A stretch of 33,818 nucleotides of DNA from Syncephalis plumigaleata. Lineage: Eukaryota > Zoopagomycota > Zoopagomycetes > Zoopagales > Piptocephalidaceae. The DNA is taken from positions 1 to 33,818 of the forward strand of contig JAIXMF010000129.1 of assembly GCA_025201365.1 (NCBI GenBank). The letters run 5' to 3'. The position numbers and the translations under genes were made by a program. Each line of letters starts with the position of its first letter. The first letter of the stretch is position 1. The notes beneath the pieces are model-generated. The model saw nothing but the letters and a program-made list of their open reading frames with translations, searched no databases and was not told the DNA's origin. Below are positions 1 to 10,329 of the stretch, in pieces.

Positions 1-2107
1 ACACTCTACCGAATGATGCTGCTGGTATGTCAACTCGAGATGCCTACACTCGTGCCGATTTGACTTGTAAACGAACAAATGACGGGACGTCACAATCGTC
101 GGATCGTACCTCGACATGGATACTCGACGTCATGGCACGACGGGCACCACACTGGAAAACCTGCTGTCCGATCAATCTGTCGCACGCCTCGGTGGCTCCA
201 TATTCAATCACATTGAAGGCCTAGTGCGAAGTGTCTACGTTAGTATGATCGAGTCGGGCAAGGACTCGCTCGGTCATTTAGATGCTAATCAACTCGGACG
301 CGTACTCAATAAGGATCCATCCACCATAGACTTTACCACTATTAAGCGATCATTCAGTCTGATGACTGAGATATTACAAATCACCTGTCGTGGCTCGGGT
401 GTGGAATGGTTCGAGCAAATACCCTGTGACGCGCAACTTCATATGGCCGATGTATGGGCCGATACATTTGGCTACACGGTGTGCGCCACCGAGATTACAA
501 TGCGTGGTGTTGTCGCAGGCGAGTCCATACTAGACACGGTGCCGGAAACAACTAGAAATCTCCTTCGCTATTTCAGTGAAGCCATGGCCACTTATGTTGA
601 TATGCTGGTGCAAGATGACGATAATGCTGTAAACTACGTGAACACAGTTTAGCACGACTACGACAAATAGGAATTATCGCGAATGATGAAGGGGAGACCG
701 TTAGCACGGATTATAAGGCGATTCTACACGATAATACCGATCTAATACTGGCCGAACTCTCCATGTATGCCATTCCTAAACTAGGATTGAACTGGCAACC
801 CGTATTGTCCATACTATACATTATGGAGGTGGTGAAGTGTATCCTCGTTCTAAGCGAACATACCAATGCATCGATACGTCATATTGGAGACACCATCCTA
901 GTGGGCACGTCACTTGCTACGCATCCAAATGACGCCAAACTATTCACCGATGACACACGATGGAAGACGTGGAGTAATTATTTAACGGATAACAACGATG
1001 TCGAGGATATTGCAGCTATAGCCACGATAGCTAATCTTATTGATTCTAGCAAAACTAGTAGCACTACAACAGAAGCATCTGGCAAGCTATCCGAGCAACA
1101 ATTGTACAAACTTGTACGTACATTTATTCTACCATTCTTACGTCGATCTCTACTGTTATTACATACACGGTTCAATTTCATACCAAATGCTCGAGCGGGT
1201 TTATCGGAATACGAGCAACTAAGAGAGCAGATGGGATTGCCATCGTTTAGCGAGATTGCCCAAATGATCACGAACGATCAGTCTCGTGTCGGCATACTAG
1301 TACGACAATGGTGCGCTTCACATCAGGCGCAAAGTCAAGCAGCCTTGTCGGCACTAGTTAAAAGTCTTGAAGAAGCGAGTGGAAACGAGAGTGCCAATCG
1401 TCGTACCGGCGATGTCTGGGTGTCTAAACAGCTGCAACGACAGTCGACCATTCGATTAGCGTCACCTATCGTCTACGAGTTAATACCGTTGCCCTATAAA
1501 ATGGAACGTCTATTCGAGTTGGTTATGCGACGCTCATGTAAGAATTGTCGTAAAATACCGGTATATCCGGCAATATGCCTCGTATGCGGCATGCTCGTAT
1601 GTAGTCAGAGTATTTGCTGTAATGAAGGTGGACACGGCGAATGTTACATGCATATGAAATCGTAAGTTTATCCTCATTTATTTAATTGTACACGTAATAA
1701 TTGCATATCGACTAATGTGCAATAATGGAAACACGTATATACAGATGTTCTGGCAACGTTGGTATGTTCCTTTTACTAAAACGATGTTACATTCTTTTAT
1801 TGCATCGTGAAAGTGGCTGTTTCACACTGGCACCTTATCTGGACGTGCATGGAGAGGCCGATGCTGATTTAAAGTAAGTGGAACCACGCATAGAACAACA
1901 TATGATGTGATGATGACTCGTTAACTGACCAATTATTTGCACATTCATATGCATATTCATATTGTATGTAGACGTGGATTGCCGCAATTCCGTAATGCTA
2001 AAGCCTACGATGATTTGCGTAAGAAATGGCTCAACCAAGCCATCGCCATTGATGTGGCAAGAAAAATGGAACAAGCCTACGATGTTGGCGGTTGGGAATC
2101 ATTTTAA
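1..2107 (+). CDS. UBR1: UBR1-type N-recognin E3 ubiquitin ligase, C-terminal part (5' end outside window)
   Basis: C-terminal part of a UBR1-family E3 ligase, which recognises destabilising N-terminal residues for ubiquitination. Coding runs to 1661, then 1745-1873 and 1972-2107, with GTAAGT introns at 1662-1744 and 1874-1971. Family signatures are a helical stretch around 480-610 (residues ITMRG...LLRYFSEAMATY), a Cys-rich cluster at 1531-1660 (CKNC, CLVCG, CC, GHGECYMH), and the diagnostic end GMFLLLKRCYILLLH, PYLDVHGEAD, RGLPQF, DLRKKWLN at 1760-2060. The UBR box and RING must lie upstream of the window. The reading is broken twice. Frame 2 carries the homologous sequence from about 116, while the upstream coding-like sequence is in frame 3 with no AG acceptor anywhere in 40-216. 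Frame 2 then stops at 652 and the protein continues in frame 1. The second break could be one missing T at 648-650 or a weak 68-nt intron (629-696). Either assembly indels or gene decay would explain this. Identity of the family is secure; integrity is not. Confidence 0.85.
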
Positions 2108-2243
2108 ACACGATGATTTCATACGTTTGTCGTTGTCGTTGTTGTCGTTGTTGTTAGCATGTTTTTGCTTCAATGAAATATTGTCAAGCTGATTTGATTT
2201 ATAATGAATTCACGGTATTGCGTGTACGCGTGCTTGTGTCATA

Positions 2244-2851
2244 CAGTGTTTTTCCATACAATTTGCGCATTTATCCTTTAACATTTGCGGCTTATTAATA
2301 AATAGATTTACACAATTGTTAACACCATTATCACCATAGAAATGCCAATTGATATAGCATGATAATAATAACAATTCAGTATTAGTAATGGATCATTTAT
2401 TGATAGCGATAACTATCATCATCAATTCTATAAGGTAGATGATACAAGTGTACTAGTATAGTTGGATATTGCCATGTCATGTACTTACAAGTAGCTATTG
2501 ATTATCGTGTATGGAATCGGGATATGGCTGCATATTTGAATTTCATTCAGATTATCCGCAGTGCTCGCAATGGAAAGGGTGTTCCAACACAATTCCAACG
2601 ACGTGCCGTTCCTCCTCCTGATTCTGGTACATCCGCAAAGCATTCACTAAATGAAGATCAAGGTCAAGAGGGATCCAAACAACAAATAACAAATTAACCC
2701 GGTTGTATCGTCAACCGTCCTAGTCTTTCCCCAAAGGGAGAGGGGCTGGGAAACAGAATACGGGGGTACTTGTACTTGTAAGTGTTAACATAATTATCAT
2801 TTATTCGTAACAACAAATGGCTAACCGCGCAAATTGGATGGAAAAAGCCTG
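2244..2851. mobile_element. Non-autonomous Tc1/mariner-like element (MITE-like), copy 1
   Basis: The two ends form inverted repeats of about 25 bp. The left end begins CAGTGTTTTTCCAT and the reverse complement of the right end begins CAGGCTTTTTCCAT; both continue to CAATTTGCGC, with three mismatches by eye. Each end is flanked by TA (2242-2243 and 2852-2853), the target duplication typical of Tc1/mariner. Two internal blocks (2272-2332 and 2791-2851) recur in the same order and orientation near 31.2 kb. The homology to that copy stops exactly at the right inverted repeat, which supports the boundary. No transposase is visible, so it is non-autonomous. It holds a 72-residue reading frame that the other copy lacks. 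Its right end lies 111 bp upstream of the ChaC start codon, so it probably forms part of that promoter. Confidence 0.72.
2479..2697 (+). CDS. Unrecognised 72-residue reading frame inside the transposable element
   Basis: An ATG-started frame of 72 codons with ordinary amino-acid composition (motifs IDYRVWNRDMAAYLNF, RSARNGKGVP, then a Pro/Ser/Gln-rich end). It does not resemble Tc1/mariner transposase. It sits in a roughly 300-bp segment bounded by an 11-bp inverted repeat, ACTTACAAGTA at 2483-2493 and TACTTGTAAGT at 2773-2783, and this segment is absent from the related copy near 31.2 kb. It may be a captured piece of a host gene, the last exon of an unresolved gene, or chance. I do not recognise a family. 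Confidence 0.3.
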   Translation: MYLQVAIDYRVWNRDMAAYLNFIQIIRSARNGKGVPTQFQRRAVPPPDSGTSAKHSLNEDQGQEGSKQQITN

Positions 2852-2962
2852 TAACATTTTCCCCATTATTCTAATTGCTCATCCTTTTCCTATTGCTTGT
2901 CTCTCTCTCTCTTGTCTCCTTTCCCTTTCTAATAGTACAACTAGAACCAGTCTACCTTCAAT

Positions 2963-4017
2963 ATGGAGGAGATTCCTATTGTTGATAGTAGCACCACCTC
3001 TATGTGGGTGTTTGGCTATGGTAGTCTCATATGGAAGGTTGATTTTCCCTATGAGAAACGGTTAGTACTATAGAACAAGTGGTAAATGTTTGTATGTATT
3101 AACAATAATACCTATATGTTGCTAGAGTGCCAGGATTCATTCGTGGTCATGTGCGCCGATTCTGGCAGGTAATTTGGTGGAATGAATATTGTAGAATAAC
3201 AACTCGTAGCAAATATTGATGAAATAAATCAATAATAGTCGAGCACCGATCATCGTGGTACAGACGATTATCCAGGTCGTGTAGTTACTCTAGTGCCGCA
3301 CAATGAATGGCAAACCATGAACGATATTGTAAGTGAGGTGAACGACATCCTCCCTATACGACAAACTAATTCATGTTAGCATGTCCACGCTCATGATGAA
3401 GTGACATGGGGCGTGGCGTATAAGGTAGCCGATGCCGATGTGGAGCGTGTACGTGCACATCTCGACTATCGAGAAAAGGTAAATAAACATGACATTGTGA
3501 TCGATAGGATGAAGAGCGTAAAAGCTAATCCTATGCAAATCATATGATTACACTATTTTACGAGTAGAATGGATATAGTATACATTATGTGGATGTATTT
3601 CAAGCAGCAGATAGTGAAATACCAGTCGTGAAACAGGTAGACTATGCTTACATTATTACATTGCTTATTGCTTATTGACGATCTGCTAATTATAAATTGA
3701 TGTATACAGGCGATGATATACATTGGCACCACGTCGAATAGTGAGTTTTCGGGACCGGAATCAATTGACGAGCTTGCAAGTAGAATTGCCATGGCTGTTG
3801 GTAAGTAACTAGATGCAATTGGTAAATGATCATACTTTAACATTGACATATCATGATAATGTAATCATTAGGACCTAGTGGTCCCAACCATGAGTATTTA
3901 TTCAATCTATGTGAGGCATTACGCTCCTTAGCACCGCAAGCTCATGATCCGCACCTATTCGAGCTAGAGGAACGAGTTCAAAAGTTATTGGAACAAGTTA
4001 GCAATCGAATAAACTAA
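2963..4017 (+). CDS. ChaC-family gamma-glutamylcyclotransferase (glutathione degradation)
   Basis: Predicted to cleave the gamma-glutamyl group of glutathione, releasing 5-oxoproline and Cys-Gly in the cytosol. Seven exons join cleanly: 2963-3060, 3126-3168, 3239-3328, 3380-3478, 3568-3636, 3710-3800 and 3872-4017, giving 211 residues, a normal length for the family. ChaC signatures in order are [16 protein letters not shown] (residues 15-30, the YGSL substrate loop), [12 protein letters not shown] (36-47), STDHRGT (49-55), PGRVVTLV (59-66), WGVAYKV (87-93) and DYREKNGY (106-113), with E109 the expected catalytic acid. The C-terminal part contains the usual YIGT and [18 protein letters not shown] segments. 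The start is the first ATG in frame, shortly before the conserved core. AATAAA-like signals follow the stop. A mariner-like element ends 111 bp upstream. Confidence 0.93.
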
Positions 4018-4318
4018 ATAAATAATCATTGAATTTTACGTAATTAATGAGTGTCCTCTATGATGAATTAGTAAATACGAATTGATCTATTCGGATGCAA
4101 TCGGGTATACTGAATGAATGACCAATTCCGTAACAATCCGAATAACAATTACGCAAATTGAATTCCGAGTTATTCCGTATCATCATCAGATCTAATAGTA
4201 CTAAAGGGATTCGTCATGTTTGATACAGGCTTGCTCGTCGCGATACGTCATTCTTTCTTTACTTTAACCAGTGTTATACCTAGTTTATTGAACCTAACAA
4301 CTAAGAAAACGAGTATTG

Positions 4319-4875
4319 ATGGCTGAACACCCCGCGTATACTATGGCCGGCCTATGTAAGTTGAACTGATTACCTCGTGCCCATTTACTTACTTACTTAC
4401 TTATTTACCTATTGAATCTCACGATGACTAGGTGCCTTAGGAGGCGTTATGGGCTACGTCAAAGGTCGTTCGATGCCATCACTTGTGGCAGGATTAGCGT
4501 TTGGCACGGCGTACGGTGTTGCCGGGTAATTATTTAGACATGCCAACTAGTGGTATGAGATCATGACATCCACGACTAATAGATGTGGTTAGTTATCTTA
4601 TTCATAAGAATAAAGATCATGGACATGATTTAGCGGCAGGTCAGTAGTTTATGACGTATAAAAGTATGCGTGTATACGTATATCCTCCGTGTTTAACATT
4701 TTAATTCTTCTTCTTTCATCGTTCATCATTAGCCACTTCATCCGTACTTATGGTGGCCATGCTTCCACGAGGTCTACGTACAAGAAAACCGCTGCCACTT
4801 TTACTCGCCTCACTAGGCATGGCATCAGGTGCTTATCATTTCAGAAAGGCATATGAAGAACGACATGGTGTTTAA
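4319..4875 (+). CDS. TMEM14 family small membrane protein (UPF0136)
   Basis: A 106-residue protein from four exons: 4319-4355, 4432-4525, 4593-4639 and 4733-4875. It starts MAEHPAYTMAGLCALGGVMG and continues with SMPSLVAGLAFGTAYGVAGYLI, SSVLMVAMLPRGLRTRKPLP and LLLASLGMASGAYHFRKAYE, giving three or four hydrophobic helices rich in small residues. These are the hallmarks of the TMEM14 family, whose animal members sit in the mitochondrial inner membrane; TMEM14C is linked to porphyrin transport. In fungi the role is not established, so mitochondrial location is inference. The junction at 4525/4593 uses the AG at 4591-4592, since the earlier AG at 4579-4582 would give an immediate stop. An A/T-rich polyadenylation-type region (ATAAATAAACAAATAAAA) follows the stop. 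Confidence 0.88.
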
Positions 4876-5614
4876 TAAGATAAATAAACAAATAAAATAT
4901 ACCTAATTGCTATTACTTTTTAATCGATACTACGCGTACAATTGCATGAATAAATAATGATAAACAAATATAAATTACCAAATGGTACAAATACACTACG
5001 ATTGGTCAACAATTTAGCACTATATATGTATAGATACGCTAGTGATCAACAAGATGAACGTATATTGCAGCGCTGACAAGACTGATGGTTAACAATGCAT
5101 GCGACGTGCTAATGTAGACCTTTGATATCTCGGTAAAAAGAGTATGTCAAATTCTTGTGTAGCAATAAATAGCATGAATGATGATGTGAATAGATACGCA
5201 TTCACAAAGAAGAGTGGAAGAACGAATGAAGCGAAAAGAAGAGGGAAACTACACGTTATTGGTGTTGTTGTTGTTGTTGTTGTCAATGTAGTACGACAGA
5301 TACACCAACATTTGCGAACTATAATCGATTCACATTCAAAGGCCGCTTCTTTCTAAATTCAGCCTTCGCTTTAATCAAGTATTACTAGTCACGCAGTCAT
5401 TATAGATGGATAGGTGGATAGAGAGATGTGAATGAACAAAATAAGGCGACTCGTTGACTCCACTATCTATCTATTCAGATAAAGTAAGATTTGGAACGAT
5501 TCACGATACTATTAGATGTGGCAATGCGTTATACTAAAAATTCAAGTTGAACTAGCGAAAGAAATGCATCAATCGTGCTAGCTACAGAAGTATAAACCCT
5601 GAACCAAGTCGGCG

Positions 5615-5839
5615 CTATAATTTACCGGTGAACCATGCGTATATATGTGGTTGTTGTCGTTTCGTTGTCAAATTGATATGATAAGCCAAGTCAATTATGA
5701 TATCATAACGAGCGAATTTAGAACCGCGTAAGCCATCCAAACACGCTACAACAAGATGAGGGGATTCCGGTATCAAGCGCGGAGCACTGAATGAAATCAG
5801 GAAAGTGGTATTAGAGAAAACCACTCTAGTCTTCACCAT
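5615..5839 (-). CDS. Possible small hypothetical protein, 74 residues
   Basis: An ATG-started minus-strand frame with balanced composition and no simple repeats (MVKTRVVFSNTTFLISF at the start, PHLVVACLDGLRGSKF in the middle). I recognise no family and see no signal peptide of convincing form. It lies alone in a 2.8-kb gene-poor stretch. It could equally be a chance open frame; transcript evidence would decide. Confidence 0.22.
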   Translation of the reverse strand: MVKTRVVFSNTTFLISFSAPRLIPESPHLVVACLDGLRGSKFARYDIIIDLAYHINLTTKRQQPHIYAWFTGKL

Positions 5840-6493
5840 TATGGATATGCACGCTCAGGCTTGTCTATGCAAGTGAGTAAAATAGGTCGATAGGAAAATA
5901 CCGCGCCATCTTCCTCTCTTCCTCCCTCTATCCCTCTCGCACTCTTCCCCTCTTTCTCCGCAGACATGCTTATCGAAGAATGTATATGTATTAGCGTACA
6001 TACGAGAAGTTTACAATTTAGTTAGGGGCCATATGCTCCTTGATCATTCATTCCAAGTCAAGTTATATCCTTCGTTACAAATGACTTTCCTTGCCTAGCT
6101 CAATGTGATGGAACGGGGCAAGGGCGATATATATGACGTAAAATACAGGCCTACAACTCCTTTGTGCGGTGAATGAATGGGTTACACAATGTACTAATGT
6201 ATGGCATGCGGTGTCAATAGTACTCGCTCTTTCTATGGATAGAATACATGTGTGTGGATGTGGATGTGGATGTGTGTGTGTGTGTGCGTGTGTGGAGGAT
6301 ATGCGCGATGCTATTCGTTCTCCTTTGTCATTCGCTCATTCTAGCGTCTATGTGTACGTCTATGTGGATGTATTATCCCCTTCCTTTGGTCGATCCATTT
6401 ATCCACAATCCAACTGACACGCGCAAACAACTATACACATGTCTAGGTGGATGTGTTGTAAGTCGAGTGGATCGATTAAGCTAACCGTCCTAT

Positions 6494-6520
6494 TATGATG
6501 ATGATGATGATGATGATGAT
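6494..6520. repeat. ATG/GAT trinucleotide microsatellite
   Basis: About nine uninterrupted ATG units in the gene-poor stretch upstream of CAP-A. Confidence 0.85.
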
Positions 6521-6765
6521 ATATGATGTATGAGAGAGCGAGCGAGCTAGAGTAAGATCAATTTCCTCATACTCCACATGAACTCCTTCATACAATCAAT
6601 TAAGCACACCGGTAATTCATCTGTTTGCGTACAGCGTGATTGCTTTCTTTGGAGGCAACGAGCAAGTTGCACAAGTAGTGAAAAAACCTGCTCTCGATGA
6701 CGCCGGTTATCGTGCAGCCAATACTGTTGCATGTACGCCTGCTGTCGCCTTTCCCTCACCCTCTC

Positions 6766-6818
6766 TCTGTCTGTCTGTCTGTCTGCCTATCTGTCTCGTT
6801 CGTACGTACGTACGTACG
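6766..6818. repeat. Compound tetranucleotide microsatellite (TCTG then CGTA)
   Basis: Five or so TCTG units (6766-6785) are followed by about five CGTA units (6798-6818) and a short CGTT run. The reading frames across this area are made by these repeats. Confidence 0.8.
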
Positions 6819-7658
6819 TTCATACGTTCGTTCGTTATCTCCCTCACCTGCTTTGTGAGCGGGTAACAGGCTCTGCCATTGCTGGTTCGCCTAGAGTGTA
6901 ACCAGTCATTGTTCGACCATGTGGATTCCCCTTTCTGCTCGTTGGCTGACCAGTTGACGGCTGCAGCTTTGCCTACAAAACCCACACAACTCCAACCCGT
7001 TGCCGCTGTTGCGGGTTTATCGTCGTTGCTCCTCCTCTTCTTTGTGCTAAATCATCCCTATTGATTATTATTATTATTACTAGTACTAGTATACGCACTA
7101 ATATATATATAGTTGTGCGTGTGTGCGTATTTAGTTGTTACTTAGTTAGTGAATTCTAATCAATACTGTCCTCCGTTATATAACACCTTTATTATTCATC
7201 CTTTGTCCAATCTACTAGTATAGTTTATCCATTATCAGTTTTCCGGCTTATATATTGCCGTATTTTGTTGTCTAGCTTATAACTTGATCCTTTTTGTGAT
7301 CCTGTATTTGTCTGTTTGTTTGTGTGTATACGTGTATACGTGTGTGTGTATCTATATACCCGCGTATTAACAACTATTACTACTAATTTTTTAGTACAGC
7401 ACCATTATAGTGTCACTATCGTTTCTAATTTTTTTAATCTACGATTGTGCCGATTTATACTCTGTATACGCCAATCAAATCAATTAATATCCATCAGTGG
7501 TGCTTTCCAGTACGGTAAATATCTGCAGAGATATATACATACATACATATATATATACATATATACACGACACATTATTGTCTATACTGGCTTAATTCGC
7601 TAGGATCTATTTATATATCATCTATTGTCAACCATCAACACCATCATCATTATTTAGA

Positions 7659-8285
7659 ATGAAATTCACCACCAGTCTTCTTGCGGCAGGTATGGCTATG
7701 GCCGGTCTGCTAGAGTTCGCCGCCGCGTACAATCGCGATACCATGGTGTGCCTCGTTAACCGTGAGCGTGGTCAGCGTGGTCTTCCATTCCTCGGTCGAA
7801 ATGCCGCGCTAGACAATGCCGCCCAGCGTCATTCCGACGATCAAGCACGTCGATGTGTCATGACACACACTGGCAGTGACGGTAGTAGTCCGGCCGATCG
7901 TATCACGGCAGCCGGCTACGACTGGAAAGGTGTCGCCGAGAACGTCGCTTATGGCTGGTCTGACGAGCACATTTGCATGAAACAGTGGATGGAGTCGCCC
8001 GGACATCGGACCAACATCCTTACACCGAAATTCACACAATTCGGTTCAGCTGTCGGCTACAGTAGCGGCGGTGTTCCTTACTACACGCAAACCTTTGGTT
8101 GTAACGGTGAACAAGGCCCGTTCGTTGAATGCCCCGGTCAGGCTAATGCCGAGGTTCACGTAGACGCACAAGCCGCCGTCGAGGCATTACCGCCACCACC
8201 AGCTCAGATTCCTGCACAACCCGTCTACGTTCCTGCACCAGTTGCCCCGCCCGTGTACGCTCCACCCGCGATCCCGGTCCATTAA
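7659..8285 (+). CDS. CAP-A: secreted CAP/SCP-domain protein, intronless, short Pro/Ala/Val tail
   Basis: Predicted secreted 208-residue CAP (SCP/PR-1/YkwD-type) protein. Residues 1-23 form a signal peptide (MKFTTSLLAAGMAMAGLLEF then AAA). The CAP domain spans about 25-160: MVCLVNRERGQRGL, ALDNAAQRHSDDQA with H58, MTHTGSDGSSPADRI with H70, AENVAYGW with E94, WMESPGHRTNIL with H116, and PYYTQTFGCNG. These His and Glu residues are the conserved cavity residues of the family. Six Cys (C31, C66, C107, C148, C158 and the ones nearby in the core) suit an extracellular disulfide-bonded protein. The tail 175-208 is rich in Pro, Ala and Val. Unlike its four relatives in this window it has no intron; they split before the ALDNAAQ-type helix. 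CAP proteins of fungi bind sterols or lipids or act at the host or prey interface; which applies here is not shown by sequence. Confidence 0.92.
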   Translation: MKFTTSLLAAGMAMAGLLEFAAAYNRDTMVCLVNRERGQRGLPFLGRNAALDNAAQRHSDDQARRCVMTHTGSDGSSPADRITAAGYDWKGVAENVAYGWSDEHICMKQWMESPGHRTNILTPKFTQFGSAVGYSSGGVPYYTQTFGCNGEQGPFVECPGQANAEVHVDAQAAVEALPPPPAQIPAQPVYVPAPVAPPVYAPPAIPVH

Positions 8286-9692
8286 AACGCCTCCTCCCCT
8301 TCTCTTCCCTCGGCCGCTCTCTTTCTTTTGTCTCATCTGGTGATACGTTACATTTCATATAGTGGCATATATATTCGCTCGTCAAAGATTTAATCGTAGA
8401 ATCTTTGTATACAACATTTCACTTTTTATTACACATTTTTTTGAGCACAAGATCGCCTGTTCCTCCTCCTTCTGCACACACATGCACACACAAACTCACT
8501 TACTCTACATTCTAAACGCTTGTAATACTGCGCCCTTATCTTGACGATAATCGTCGCTTAATAATATAGTTGCCGATAGCCACGGCGATCATAATAATCA
8601 TATTGGCTTTTTACTGCATATTATATATATTACATGCAATTTGCTTTATTATGTAATAATCAATGGAATCATGTTATACTGCTGTATATGTATATGTATA
8701 TGTATTTCATCAATGATGAAATATCAAATTAAATAATGCTCATAGTAACAATACTAATAATGATCGAGTAGCTTTCTTTCTTTCTGTTTGACAAAGAACC
8801 TACGTATACGTTATGCTGATTGTTTCTCTTGCTTGGAGAATAATGCAATAATGACGGCAATGACAATGACAACAATGATTTTATGCTCAAACTGCCTTGT
8901 TCTACCGTTATTTTTCTATACGCTCGCTCATGTCATTGTTTCACACTGTTTGAAGGTATTTTTTCTCTTTCGGATAAGTGATAGATTCATTGCAAGGGAG
9001 CTAGTATCTCCTTTAATATTGCGCTATTTTATTTCTATTCAAGTCAAGTCATCACATCCTATGGCTTGAATTGCTATTCAGTAGTTGACAGTGTACTACC
9101 GTTGCCAAGCATTATCGGCCTCACCTAGACATTATTCGTTCTATCTTCCCATGAAAGTGTCATCTGGGCAAGTAGCAATTGCTTCTCCTTGTGCCGTGCT
9201 CATTCTCGATGATGTTGCGACAAGCGTGAAATCCTCATTATCGTCATCATTGTCCCTCATGCTTACCTCCTCTCCTCGAACGTATTCAGCATGCCAACAC
9301 TTTTGACAAACTCAAAAGTACACCCAGGAAAGTTGATCGCTACAGGAACTGCCCTTTTTTTATTATTAACATGTATCATCATACTCGAGAGAGCCCTTAT
9401 CTAAGGACTATTGGCTTAATAGAGCCCATGCACCCGATTTCACTTTGCTACTAGAACAAGGCTTTGCGCTAGTTCTAGAGAAAGAAAGAGAAAAAGGAAG
9501 AATTATTCAATACACGTGTACTTGATTGTGGAATGCATTACAATGCGTACTCCTCATTGATAACACGCAAACCATCAAGTACCTCGCATACTCAGTAACT
9601 CTAGTCTACGTGAACTTGTGACTAGGATCGGACCATTCTGAAAAGGGAACCCAGTTTAATCGCCGCTCCTTATACTACTGGAATTATTCGTT

Positions 9693-9737
9693 CGGTTGCC
9701 TTTTCCGTGAACGGCTCATTTTCGTTCACAGGCACCG
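9693..9737. other. Imperfect hairpin / inverted repeat
   Basis: GTGAACG (9707-9713) pairs with CGTTCAC (9723-9729) around a 9-nt loop. An outer arm, TGCC (9697-9700) with GGCA (9731-9734), continues through CGG/CCG with one bulged base. It lies in a gene-free stretch. It could fold in RNA or as a cruciform; no function is visible. Confidence 0.45.
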
Positions 9738-10305
9738 CTTAGTAGAACAGGCCGTAGGTTTGGCACGTCAAACAATGCTACGTGTAACGGGCACGAAGTA
9801 GGTTGTTTCAAATTGCTCGGTCTATTATTATCGTTTCTAAATAAAATAGCCACTGGAATCCGCCATAACTTGATGCAATAGTATTCTTTTATTCTCTTCT
9901 TGCTTCATTACTATACGCTTATATCTATCTATTTATTAGCTGAAGGGGCGTAGACTTGTACGTCTCTTATTATATTGTCTCCACCTCCACCACTATTATC
10001 ATTATTACTATCAGTATAAGCTGGTTACTTCTTCCTCTTCTTCTTCTAGTTTCATTAGTTACATATCACACTCTACTTCCGTTTCCATTCTACTATCTCC
10101 CTGATTAATACGGGAAACTCCGAATCATCATCCAGTATTCGGCCACGCTTCACATCAAGCTACCCATTTTATTATAACACTTTCTAATACCGCTCTCCAT
10201 TTGGTAGGCGGGTACATTATTATCTATTAAAATACTGCCACCTATCCAGTGCTGTATAATCTTCTCTTACACTCACACTCACACACAAGTCGACACACTC
10301 ACAAC

Positions 10306-10329
10306 TTCATTCATTCATTCATTCATTCT
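10306..10329. repeat. TTCA tetranucleotide microsatellite
   Basis: Five to six TTCA/ATTC units in the gene-poor DNA upstream of CAP-B. Confidence 0.8.

Larger units (their letters stand above)
4876..7658. other. Gene-poor intergenic stretch upstream of CAP-A
   Basis: No gene of a recognised family is visible. The stretch holds simple repeats (GTGGAT/GT near 6250-6295, ATG units at 6494-6520, TCTG and CGTA units at 6766-6818, AT/ACAT near 7545-7570) and short reading frames mainly made by them. A TATATAA at about 7177 and the AT-rich 7540-7620 region may belong to the CAP-A promoter or 5' UTR. The only frame with gene-like composition is on the minus strand at 5615-5839. Confidence 0.6.

Noticed and set aside
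576-652. A 77-nt intron to explain the second UBR1 frame change
   Set aside because: It would remove the conserved SEAMATY segment, so a missing base or the 629-696 option fits better.
2817-3065. 82-codon frame starting in the element end and overlapping the ChaC first exon
   Set aside because: It runs in a different frame from the conserved ChaC exon and begins in the terminal repeat of the mobile element.
6169-6866. Several overlapping frames on both strands
   Set aside because: Made by GTGGAT, TCTG and CGTA microsatellites; no family resemblance.
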